Position numbers and translations under genes: made by a program. DNA of 64,000 nt, taken from contig NC_133655.1 of the NCBI RefSeq assembly GCF_009905375.1, positions 164,221,995 to 164,285,994 on the forward strand. Reading direction: 5' to 3'. The notes under the pieces were generated by a model. It worked only from the letters and a program-made list of their open reading frames with translations. It was not told the DNA's origin and made no database searches. Positions 45,606 to 56,092 of this stretch are shown one piece after another (position 1 is the first letter of the stretch; every line of letters begins with the position of its first letter). This stretch comes from Apium graveolens (lineage: Eukaryota > Streptophyta > Magnoliopsida > Apiales > Apiaceae).

Positions 45606-46301
45606 GTGAAAAAATATTGAGATTCAAGTATGCCTGTTAGGTGTTTGAGATAATGTCTGTATGAAAAACCAACGTGAGAAAGAAGGAGAAAGAGAGTAAA
45701 AGTAAGGAGAGAGATAAAGTAGAAAGAAAATAAAAGATTAAGGAAATCTTCTCTCTGTTGTACTTATACTCTGAACAAAAAATGTTACCGTTGGACACCT
45801 GTCAGACATGCAGTAATAACGGTAAGTTACTGGGCTCGAGAAAACAGGAATCATTACTTACCCAGTTGCCTAGTTTCAAGGAAAAACCGTTCCATTAATC
45901 AAGAGAAACAGTTTTAATTCAAAATTTAAACCATTAGTACTGATTGAATTATTTTTCACTGCATCATTGATATTCTGAAAATACATCACATGAAAATGAC
46001 CAAGATAATTTAGATGAGTAAGTGCTGAAAATGAATCAGAACTTAATATAAAACAAAATATATATGGTCATCAGAACATCAATCAGGATTTATCAACACA
46101 AGATGAAATAACTCAGAGACAAAATCTTGAAGTAAAAATAACTTTCATTAATATATCAAGACAATACATTTATGAAATAGAAATTACATCAATACTTATA
46201 CAAGATTTTCCCTAAGCTCCTAATCCTAACATCAACAGCTTTAGTCCTAGCTAAGAAGCCTGACAAAGCTGAGGATGAAGAAGAACAGGAAGAAGACAAG
46301 A
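45606..46301 (-). other. SirE spacer between small ORF and env-like gene
   Basis: About 700 bp of noncoding AT-rich DNA. The part next to the env-like start (45640-45900) aligns with the SirD spacer. The rest (45930-46300) has no counterpart in SirD. A few CAGAACTTA words are present. Confidence 0.6.
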
Positions 46302-46577
46302 TTAAGTCATCTTCCTCTTCCTATCTTCAACGAACAAGATGGCGAGTCGTATGATTCGCTCTTGCTGACGGATAGCTTCCCGCCTTTCCTCCGCCAATCG
46401 CTCCAGATGGCGATGGTAATCCATATAGAAGAATAGAAGGTGAGTCAGCACCTCCTGTGAGACAGAATCCCAGATCTCCTCAGGAATGACTGTTACATGC
46501 CACTCCTGCTGCAACTCGGTACAACTTAGCTCCATATTGAAGGTTTGGTAGTTCAAAAACATGTTATATCGGACCAT
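46302..46577 (-). CDS. SirE small ORF between pol and env-like gene (91 aa)
   Basis: The ATG at 46577 is chosen because the SirC homologue starts at the equivalent residue. An upstream in-frame ATG at 46682 would add 35 residues with a hydrophobic stretch. From the chosen start the protein reads MVRYNMFLNYQTFN, then IPEEIWDSVS and LLFFYMDY. A strongly charged helical stretch with LERLAEER and ERIIRLA follows. SirC has a decayed version with the same motifs in the same place, so the ORF is shared by two sirevirus families. SirD lacks it through a ~1-kb absence. I do not recognise the protein. Confidence 0.6.
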   Translation of the reverse strand: MVRYNMFLNYQTFNMELSCTELQQEWHVTVIPEEIWDSVSQEVLTHLLFFYMDYHRHLERLAEERREAIRQQERIIRLAILFVEDRKRKMT

Positions 46578-46682
46578 TGTGTTTTTGACAGAAAAAGGAG
46601 GATAAGTGTGTGAGAAGAATGTGATGGAAATACTGATGTGAAGTGGTTGCTTATATAGGAAAGAGAATGCCAAGAGACGCAA

Positions 46683-48007
46683 AGATATTTAATGCTGACA
46701 TGTAGAATTAATTCTACCTCGTCTCCCTAGAGTTTGAAAAAGAATAACAGTCATTGGAAAGAGGAATCATGGTCTAGACCGCACAAGACACAAGAAACAG
46801 TGGACTGTTCAAGTACGAATACCATTAATCTTAATCATAGTGACTATTAATCTTCCACTTCAACATATTCTAGTCCGAACTGAGACTGTTATCAAATTTT
46901 ATTCACAGATAAACCAAGTAAAGGATTAGACTGAGAAATCAGAACTTAGACCTATACCAGAACTTAACAGTCATCAGAACATAATTTCTTAACTCGAGAA
47001 AGGAATGCCCATCTTAGTAAATACTCATACAAGTTCTGAGTTATGGACGTCAGAACTTAATCATCAGAACGTGTAACTTAGAACTTGTCCTCAGAATTTG
47101 TGCAATAATGACACTATGACTGTTTATCTAAAATAACATAGACCACCACAGAAATTTTCATCATTCAGATGGAGTGATTAGTGTGTGCATTAAGCTAAAA
47201 ACAGACAAAGAGTAATGTCTGATTCACTTCAGTACATCTTAGAAATAAGGCATAACTAAAATTTTGCTAAAGATCTGTCATTGTCCTGAAACCTACTGAT
47301 GAATGAGTTCATGCTTGAGTCCATCTCAACTGTTTTGTGCTAATTTTATGCATCTTTGGCAATTCTATTTTACAGTGGCTTCTCAGTGTAAGTGAGTCAC
47401 GACTGTTTATCAGAATTTATGCTATTATTAGAGTATTTTTCCAGTAATCATAGAGTGTGAAAAGTCACCAAGAAAATATTTTGCTTTTCTAATGCATATT
47501 TACTTAATACCAGCAATGCACTTGGGTCGTCCCTTCCACATTTTTACTCTAGATCTCAAAGGAGTACCTGATTTTATTCTTTGATCTTTTTGCTTTTTCT
47601 TTTGATAAGTGAGGTTTATCAGCACTTAGTACATTCAGCAGTTTTACTAGTATCAGAACTTAACAGATGAGTAGCATTATTCTAATTTGTGACTTAGTAA
47701 TAAGATATACAAAGTAAACTTAACTAAGCTCAATTATCAGAATTTGCTAGTGTCATAAGATTTCCACCGAAATAATTACTTCTTACATGGAATCATTTGT
47801 TTATTAAAGACTATTAGGTCAGTTATCTAGCACAGTTATCCTCATAGGATTGAATAGGTACTAGAACAAACATATCACTTATCAGAGTTTAGAAACATAT
47901 ATCAGACAACAGTCAGTACTTAAAGACATTTATCAATTAAGCACAGAATATACAATGAGATTAATTCTGTAAATACTGAGCATAAAGTCTGATAACATAG
48001 AACAAGT
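46683..48007 (-). other. SirE spacer between pol and small ORF
   Basis: Noncoding sequence of 1.3 kb that aligns with the SirD spacer from about 47040 to 48000. CAGAACTTA / CAGAATTTA words cluster at 46940-47105. No ORF with recognisable product is seen. Confidence 0.65.
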
Positions 48008-51000
48008 CTAAGCAGATTTAGAGAAAGAACCTGAAACCATTCCAAGTTCATTTACCAATCTTTTAAAAGTAGCTTCACATAATGGTTTTGTGAAGATATC
48101 TGCCAATTGTTGATCTGTGGGAACAAAATGCAATTCCACTGTACCTTCATCCACATGTTCCCTAATGAAGTGGTACCTGATGCTGATGTGCTTTGTCATT
48201 GAGTGTTGAACTGGATTACCTGTCATAGCAATAGCACTTTGATTATCACAGTAAATAGGGATTTTGAAATATGTTAACCCATAATCCAGTAACTGATTCT
48301 TCATCCAAAGAATCTGTGCACAACAGCTTCCTGCAGCAATATACTCTGCTTCTGCAGTTGATGTGGAAATTGACTTTTATTTCTTGCTGTACCAAGAAAC
48401 CAATCTGCCTCCAAGAAATTGGCAGCTTCCACTTGTGCTTTTCCTGTCAATTTTGCAACCTGTAAAATCTGCATCTGAGTAACCTATTAGTTTAAAATCT
48501 GATTCTCTAGGATACCATAATCCCAGAGCAGCTGTTCCTTTAAGATACTTAAAGATTCTTTTTACAGCTGTTAAGTGAGGTTCTCTTGGATCTGCTTGAA
48601 ATCTTGCACAAAGACAGGTAGCATACATGATATCAGGTCTACTAGCAGTTAGATAGAGTAGAGAGCCAATCATACCTCTGTAGTCAGTAATATCTACTGA
48701 TTTACCAGTATCCTTATCCAGTTTTGTCGCAGTGGCCATTGGAGTGGATGCACCTGAACAATCTTGCATTCCAAATTTCTTTAGCAAGTTTCTGGTGTAC
48801 TTGGTTTGACAAATAAAAGTGCCTTCCTCATTCTGCTTGACTTGAAGGCCCAGAAAATAGCTAAGTTCCCCCATCATACTCATCTGATATCTTGACTGCA
48901 TTAGTTTGGCAAACTTCTTGCAAAGTTTGTCATTTGTAGATCCAAAAATGATATCATCAACATAAATCTAGACCAGAAGTAAGTCCTTTCCATGGTTGAG
49001 GTAGAACAATGTTTTGTCTATTGCCCCTCTGTTGAATCCACTTTCCAGAAGAAACTGAGCTAAAGTCTCATACCATGCTCTAGGAGCTTGCTTAAGTCCA
49101 TAAAGTGCTTTGTCAAGTCTGTAGACATAATCTGGATGTTTGGTATCTACAAAACCTGGAGGTTGTTCAACATATACCTCTTCCTCCAATTCTCTATTGA
49201 GAAAAACACTTTTCACATCCATTTGAAAGATAGTAAACTTTTTGTGAGCAGCATAAGCCAAAAATATCCTTATGGCTTCTAACCTAGCAACTGATGCAAA
49301 TGTTTCATCATAATCAATTCCCTCCTATTGAGAATATCCTTTTGCAACCAGCCTTGCCTTATTCCTTGTAATTATGCCATCACTGTCAGTTTTGTTTCTG
49401 AATACCCACTTTGTACCAACAACAGATCTATTCTTTGGTCTTGGCACTAGGGTCCAGACTTTGTTTCTTTCAAATTCATTCAACTCTTCCTGCATTACTT
49501 GCACCCAATCAGCATCTTGAAGAGCTTCTTCCACTTTCTTTGGCTCAGTCTGAGAGAGAAAAGAATTGTAAAGACACTCATTTGAAGTACCTGTTCTAGT
49601 TCTGACACATGCATCAGGATTTCCAATTATCAAATCAGGTGTATGTGATTTTGTCCACTTCCTTACAGATGAAAGGTTTTCTCTAGAACTGGATGCTCCC
49701 CCATGATCCATGCTATCTTCATTTTCATTTTCTGATGCTCCCCCTGAAACTATGCTCTCTGAGTTGGATTCTTCAGTATTTAGATTTTCAGCACTATCAG
49801 AACTTGGCTTATTAGAACTTGACGAATTAGAACTTGAAGAGCCAGATGCATGTTCTGATGTTTCTTGAGATGTGGTAGGATCTTGAGTATGCTCCCCCTG
49901 CATAGGTGCATCTTCCTTTAACGTAGTCACCACAGTTTCAATAACATCAGAGTTTAATCCATCAGAGTTTGCAGTATCAGGACTTAGACTGTCAGGATTT
50001 TCAGTATCAGAATATGAGTCTTCATTTTCAAATCTCAGCTGATCATGGTCAATGAAATCTTTAAGACCAGTGATCTTCTTGTCATCAAAAGAGACATTGA
50101 TAGATTCCATGACCACTTTTGTTCTCAAATTATAGACTTTGAAGGCTTTTGTGGAAAGTGGATATCCAACAAAGATTCCTTCATCAGCTTTTAGATCAAA
50201 CTTTGATAGCTTTTCAGGATGAGTCTTGAGAACAAAACACTTGCATCCAAATACATGAAAATATTTCAGATTTGGCTTCTTTTTCTTCACCATCTCATAT
50301 GGTGTTTTTCCATGCTTGTTAATGAGTGTTGCATTTTGAGTAAAACAAGCAGTCTGCACAGCTTCAGCCCAGAAATAGGTTGGAAGCTTTGCTTCTTCAA
50401 GCATTATACGTGCAGCTTCAATGAGAGTTCTATTCTTCCTTTCAACAACTCCATTTTGCTGTGGAGTTCCAGGAGCAGAAAATTCCTGCTTTATTCCATG
50501 GTTTTTGCAGAACTCTTCCATTATCAAATTCTTGAACTCAGTGCCATTATCACTCCTTAAAATTTTCACAGAATCTTTGACCATTTTATCCAGCTGTTTG
50601 ACATGATCAATCAAGATAGATGCAGTTTCACTTTTTGTGTGCAAGAAATACACCCATGTGTATCTGGTGAACTCATCCACTATGACCAACGCATACTTCT
50701 TCTTTGCAATAGACATGACATTTACTGGACCAAATAGATCAACATGTATAAGATGATAAGGCTCAAGAATTGATGAATCAGTCTTGATCTTGAATGAAGA
50801 TTTTCTTTGTTTGGCTTTCTGAAATGAATCACAACGACCATCAGGAGCAAATACTGTGTTTGGCAATCCTCTCACAAGATCTTTCTTGACCAGTTCATTT
50901 ATATTGTTGAAATTTAAATGAGAGAGTTTCTTATGCCAATTCCAGCTTTCTTCAATTGATGCTCTACTTATCAGACAGATTGCAGAACCATCAGTACTTG

Positions 51001-51370
51001 TTGAAAGCTTAGCTTCATAAATGTTACCACGTCTGTATCCTTTCAGAACAATTTTGCCTTTAGATTTACTCACAATTTCACAGTGTTCTTCAAAGAAATC
51101 AACATGATAACCTCTGTCACAGATTTGACTTATACTCAGTAGGTTGTGTTTAAGTCCTGAGACCAGAGCTACTTGTTTAATTATGACATTTCCAAGATTG
51201 ATATTGCCATATCCCAATGTTTTTCCAATGTTGCCATCTCCATAAGAAACACTTGGGCCAGCTTTCTCCACAAAGTCTGATAGCAGGGCCTTATTTCCAG
51301 TCATATGTCCTGAACATCCACTGTCCAGAACTAGAATATTTTTCCTGTTGCCCTGCAATCACAAAGACCA
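48008..51370 (-). pseudogene. pol: SirE pol, one frame with internal stops
   Basis: The frame is unbroken by indels. It contains the protease site VLDSGCSGHMTGN, the pre-integrase zinc region, integrase core (HVDLFGPVNVMSIAKKKY, LRSDNGTEFKN, QQNGVVERKNRTLIE), the Ser/Asp-rich linker, RT ([40 protein letters not shown]) and RNase H. Stops are TGA at 51359, TAG at 49325 (shared with SirD), TAG at 48968 just before IYVDD, and TAA at 48377. At the last two SirD has CAG and CAA. One pre-integrase Cys is Phe (CDSFQKAK against CDSCQKAK in SirD). With these changes the copy should not be autonomous. Confidence 0.92.
49945..50019 (-). repeat. Five 15-bp repeats in the SirE pol linker
   Basis: Units start at 49945, 49960, 49975, 49990 and 50005, built around ATCAGAGTTTA variants. 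They code Asn/Ser-Pro/Ser-Asp pentapeptides and correspond one to one to the SirD array at 39856-39930. Confidence 0.8.
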
Positions 51371-53707
51371 CTAATTATTAGTTTTAAGGACCCAGACTTG
51401 CTTGGATCCTTTGGCCTTATTAAGTTTGTTAACATTTGCAGCGGATTTAGCATCAGAGTTTATGTTAACATTTTTCTTATCAGAACTTACACTATCAGAC
51501 TTTGAATCAGAATTTACACTAGAAGGAACAATGGAAACTTTCTTCAAAGAAGGTTTTATTTGATAATAATCATAGTACAAACTATGATATTCCTTACAAG
51601 TATAAATGGAATGCCATAAACTACCACAATGAAAACAGGGATTTTGTGGTTTGTATCTAATAGACTGACTCTTAACTCCTGATTTTGAAGGTAAGGAGTT
51701 AATATTCTTATTCTTCCTGCAAAAAGAAGCCAGATGGTTAGAACTTCCACAGTTATGACATGTTTTCTTAGGAGCATCAGGAACAGGTTTATAATCCTTG
51801 CTTTTATTCACACCTTCCTTTTCATTCCTATTTTTCCTAGGTGATTTTACCTTGTTTGCATTCTTGACATCTTTCAGCTTATGCTTAAGCTGCTTCTTTG
51901 TCATTAAGCCTATGTTCACTTCAGCTGTCTTTTCCTGTTTTAGTTTGTCAGAAGTTAATTCCTCTTTGACTTCTGATTTCTCATTTTCAGACTTTACAGT
52001 TACAAACTTAACAGGTTTAAACTTTGGCTTTTGCTTAACAACATGCTTAATTTCTTCAGTTCCTTTATCATTCTTATCTTCTCCATAACCTAAGCCCTCT
52101 TTCCAGTTTCCACTACTTAGCAAATTTTGAGTTGTTTTGCCAGAGTTAGTCCAAGTCCTGATAATCTCTCTTTCCTTTTCTAACTCAGTTTTTAGAGATT
52201 CATTTAATTTTAGCACTTCATTCCTAACATAAAAAGCATCATCTCTATCCTTCTGAGTTTGATGGAACACGACTAACTCTTTTTCTAAGAAATCATTCCT
52301 TTTCTTAAATGCAAGATTTTCAGAAGTTAATCTTTCACATGTTAAATTTTGATCTCTATAGCTAACAAACATGGTTTTAAGATATCTTCTCAACTCATTA
52401 ATATCATCAGTATGAAAAGCATAAGTAGTCTGAGGTACCTTTGTTTCAGCAGCTTCAGAACTGCTCTCAGCACTTTCTTTATCAGCATTTGCCATCAATG
52501 TATAGTTCTCTTCACTTTCAGAGTCTGAGGTGTCTGTCCAGCTTTTCTGCTTTGTGACAAGAGCCTTGCCTTTGTCACCCTTTACCTTCTTGCAGTCAGG
52601 AGATATGTGGCCTTTCTCACCACAATTATAGCATTTAACATTGGTGTAATCTCCTCTGTCAGACTTTCCTCCTCTGCCTTCAGATCTTCTGAAATTCTTC
52701 TTATCAGAACTTATGCTTTTCCTGGAAAACTTCTTTCCCTTACTGAACTTCCTGTATGCAATCTCTGTGATTCCTTTCACCATAAGAGCACACGCCTTCA
52801 TCATCTCCTCATCAGCATCAGTCTCAGGCAAGCTTTCAGAATCTGAGTCATCATCACTCTCAGAACTTGATGACTCAGTATCAGACTTTATGAAAAGAGC
52901 TTTACCCTTGTCTTTCTTTGAGGAAGCTGCTTTGGGGAATTCTTCTTCAGCCTTAAGAGCAACTGTCCTTGACTTTCCTCTTTTCCTCTTGCTTCTTTGT
53001 TCCATCTCCAGCTCATGAGTCTTGAGCATTCCATAGATTTCGTCAAGAGTTATTTCATCAAGATTGTAGTTGTCTCTTATTGTCGTTGCCTTCAAATCCC
53101 AGCATTCAGGAAGAGCTAACAGGAACTTAAGGTTTGAATCTTCAAGATCATACTCTTTATCAACCAATGACAAATCATTCAAAAGTTTGACAAATCTATC
53201 ATATAAATCATTCAATGACTCATTAGTCTTTGTGTCAAAGTGTTCATACTCTTGAGTGAGTATTATCTTCCTGTTCTTCTTAATTGTGTCAGTTCCCTGA
53301 CACCTTGTTTCCAGAGCATCACATATCTCCTTAGCAGTCTTGCAGTTGATTACCCTGTTTGACATTACATTATCAATGGCACTATGCAGTAAGTGTCGCA
53401 CCTTAGCATCCTTAGCAATTGATGCTATGTCCTCAGCAGTATAATCATTCTTCTCCTTTGGTACGGTCTTTGCTGCTTCACCTGCAACTGCAACAACGAG
53501 TTTGGTTGGTTTGTGAGGACCTTCCTTGATTCTATCAAGGTATTCTGGATCTGTTGCTTCCAGGAACATGGTCATCCTTACCTTCCATATGGGATATTCA
53601 GATGGTCTCAGTATGGGGACTCTGATGGTCTCATACCGACTCTAAATTTGTGTCTTTGGTGGTTCCTCAGTTGTGGTAGGCTTAGTTGGAGTTTCTGTGT
53701 CCGACAT
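51371..53707 (-). pseudogene. gag: SirE gag (778 codons, one early stop)
   Basis: It starts MSDTETPTKPTTTEEPPKTQ at 53707. A TAG at 53642-53644 (codon 22) interrupts it, and the rest (from 53575) is open to TAG 51371. The Gag domain occupies the first ~240 residues (MTMFLEATDPEYLDRI, LTQEYEHFDTKTNESL). Acidic Ser-rich sequence follows, then the first zinc knuckle CYNCGEKGHISPDC and a long coiled coil. Two further CX2CX4HX4C knuckles come last: CHNCGSSNHLASFC and CFHCGSLWHSIYTC. All three keep their Cys and His. Pol follows in the same frame after TAG and TGA, so full-length Gag-Pol would need readthrough or splicing. Confidence 0.88.
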
Positions 53708-53749
53708 GATTGTGTTTGGATCTTTAACTGTATGTATGTTAACAGATTG

Positions 53750-53761
53750 GCTCTGATACCA
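53750..53761 (-). other. SirE primer binding site
   Basis: The minus strand reads TGGTATCAGAGC, 2 bp inside the 5' LTR end and 43 bp before the gag ATG. Confidence 0.9.
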
Positions 53762-53763
53762 AT

Positions 53764-54379
53764 TGTTAGGTCACACACACAATGTAGAGGGGGTGAATAC
53801 AGTGTATAGTACACTCAAATCGAACTTTAAGAACTTAAGTAACAGAAAACAAACTTTATTAAAACAATAAACTCTGTTACAGTATGGAACTGTTACCTCT
53901 CAGTGATGAACAAATATCACGAGAGCTGCAAGGGTTACAATGAATAATCTTTTCTAATAATGATAACACTTTTAGTGTAAACCCTATGTCTGTGTTTATA
54001 TACTACACAGTTACAAGATAATCGCTAATTGATATAGAATATAATTCTGCTTCCTAAAATATATCAATCAGATATCTTTTCTTCCAAGTATTCCATTCTT
54101 CACGGAATTCCTTCTTCATGCATATCTCTTCTTATGTTTATCTCGATCTTCTTTCCTTTAATCAGCTACTGTCCTTATCTGATTGTCCTTCAGCACTTAA
54201 GTTCTGATATCTATCTTCTGATGATTATCTCCTGATAATATAAGTACTGATATCCTTAAGTCCTGACTTCCAGTATAAGTACTGATCAACAGTTAAGTAC
54301 TGATTTATCCTGTTCACGTAAGATTCTGAAAGCTAAACATAAAACATATTAGCCATGACATTATCAAATATATCTAACA
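53764..54379 (-). repeat. SirE 5' LTR (616 bp)
   Basis: It is the partner of 41067-41684. TAAGT follows at 54380. Confidence 0.95.
53996..54002 (-). promoter_or_regulatory. SirE LTR TATA box
   Basis: The minus strand reads TATATAA followed by ACACAG, about 230 bp before the LTR end. The copy in the 3' LTR is at 41301-41307. Confidence 0.5.
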
Positions 54380-54384
54380 TAAGT
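54380..54384. repeat. Target-site duplication of SirE, right copy (TAAGT)
   Basis: It repeats 41062-41066 and continues into SirD pol. Confidence 0.95.
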
Positions 54385-54587
54385 CCCGAGACTAGAGCTA
54401 ATTTTTCAATGATGACATTCCCAAGATTGATATTGCCATATCCCAGTGTTTTTCCCATGTTGCCATCTCCATAAGAAACACCTGGGCCAGCTTTCTCCAC
54501 AAAGTCTAATAGCAGGGCTTTATTTCTAGTCATATGTCCTGAACATCCACTGTCCAGAACTAGGATGTTCTTCATGTTACCCTGCAA
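54385..54587 (-). pseudogene. pol: SirD protease region of pol (other side of SirE)
   Basis: It encodes MKNILVLDSGCSGHM and the following pre-integrase part, more than 85% like SirE pol by eye. It ends at the SirE insertion and continues at 41061. Upstream, the same TAG and TGA pair as in SirE separates it from gag. Confidence 0.88.
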
Positions 54588-54599
54588 TCACAAAGACCA

Positions 54600-56092
54600 C
54601 TAATGATTAGTTTTAAGGACCCAGACTTGCTTGGATCCTTTGGCCTTATTAAGTTTGTTAACATTTGCAGCGGATTTAACATCAGAGTTTATGTTAACAT
54701 TTTTCTTATCAGCATTTACAGTATCAGACTTTACATCAGAACTTACACTAGAAGGAACAATGCTAACTTTCTTTAAAGAATGTTTTATTTGATAATAATC
54801 ATAGTACAAACTATGATATTCCTTACAAGTATAAATGGAATGCCATAAACTATCACAATGAAAACAAGGATTTTGTGGCTTAAACCTAACAGACTGACTC
54901 TTAACTCCTGACTTAGAAGGTAGGGAGTTTATGTTCTTATTTTTCCTACAAAAAGAAGCCAGATGGTTAGAATTTCCACAGTTATAACATTTCTTTCTAG
55001 GAGCATTAGGAACAGGCTTATAATTATTGCTTTTATTCACACCTTCATTTCCATTCCTATTTTTCCTAGGTGGCTTTACCTTGTTTACATCCTTAATCTC
55101 TTTCAACTTATACTTAAGCTGCTTCTTTGTCATTAAGCCTATGTTAACTTCAATTGTCTTATCCTATTTCAATTTGTCAGAAGTTGACTCTGCCTTAACT
55201 TATGTCTCAGTATCTTTCATCTTTTCAGAATCAGACTTTACAGATTTAGCTATAAACTTAACAGGATTTAACTTTGGCTTAGTAGTCTGTTTAACAATAA
55301 TTGGCTTAATTTGTTCAGTTCCTGTTTCACTTTTATCATCTCCATAACCTAAGCCCTTTTTCCAGTTTCCACTACTTAGCAAATTCTGAGTTATTCTGCC
55401 AGAGTTAGTCCAAGTCCTGATATCTCTCTTTCCTTTTCTAACTCAGTTTTTAGAGATTGATTCAGTTTTAACACTTCATCTCTAACATAAAATACATCAT
55501 CTCTTTCTTTCTGAGTTTGATGGAACATAACTAACTCTTTTTCTAAATAGTCATTCCTTTTCTTAAAAGCCAGATTTTCAGAAGTTAACCTATCACAAGT
55601 TAAAGTTCGATCTCTATAATTAATAAATATGGTTTTAAGATAAGATCTCAACTCAGTAATATCATCAGTATGAAAAGCATAAGTTGTTTGAGGTACCTTT
55701 AACTCAGGAGCTTCAGAACTGCTATCAGCATTTACCATCAAGGCATAGTTCACCTCATTCTCAGAATCTAAAGTGTCTGTCCAGCTTTTCTTCTTTGTGA
55801 CAAGTGCCTTGCCTTTGTCACTATTTCCTTTCTTGTAGTCAGGAGATATGTGGCCTTTCTCACCACAATTGTAGCATTTAATATTTTACTAATCTCCTCT
55901 GTCAGACTTTCCAGCTTTGCCTTCAGATTTTCTGAATCCCTTCTTATCAGAACTTCCACTTTTCCTTGAAAACTTCTTTCCCCTTCTGAATTTCCTGTAA
56001 GCTATCTTTGTGATGCCCTTCACCATAAGAGCACACAATCTCATCATCTCTTCATCAGCATCCATCTCAGATAGATTTTCAGTTTCTGAATC
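54600..56092 (-). pseudogene. gag: SirD gag, 3' part, truncated at the TekB junction
   Basis: Pieces 54600-55133, 55200-55382, 55391-55753 and 55768-55959 lie in more than one frame, so at least one frameshift is present besides stops. The two C-terminal knuckles are intact in their Cys/His pattern (CYNCGNSNHLASFC, CFHCDSLWHSIYTC). In the first knuckle (near 55860) the last Cys is Tyr. Residues equivalent to about 295 onward of SirE gag are present; everything before is lost at 56092. Confidence 0.85.

Larger units (their letters stand above)
41067..54379 (-). mobile_element. SirE: complete young sirevirus nested in SirD pol, 13.3 kb
   Basis: It has both LTRs, the primer site, gag, pol, a spacer with a small ORF, an env-like gene and the polypurine tract. 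It is flanked by TAAGT. The two LTRs (618 and 616 bp) differ by about four substitutions and one short (CA)n change by eye, more than 99% identity, so the insertion is recent. Yet gag-pol carries six in-frame stops and the env-like gene a frameshift and several stops. Confidence 0.96.
31728..56092 (-). mobile_element. SirD: sirevirus split by SirE and truncated at its 5' end
   Basis: In minus orientation it has a gag fragment (54600-56092), pol (54385-54587 then 37922-41066), a spacer, an env-like gene (32532-36437), the polypurine tract and the 3' LTR (31728-32326). SirE fills 41067-54379. The 5' LTR and the start of gag are lost at the junction with TekB (56092). The flank before the 3' LTR is CATCT (31723-31727); its partner copy is lost with the 5' end. 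Confidence 0.9.

Noticed and set aside
46578..46682. Upstream ATG at 46682 giving the small SirE ORF a hydrophobic leader
   Set aside because: The SirC homologue starts at the equivalent of 46577, and the leader shows no counterpart there. It cannot be excluded.
51798..52088. Hydrophobic plus-strand ORF, possible membrane protein, with a copy at 55027-55347
   Set aside because: It is the antisense of the Lys/Glu-rich gag coiled coil; antisense of AAA/GAA codons gives Phe/Leu/Ser and mimics a membrane protein.
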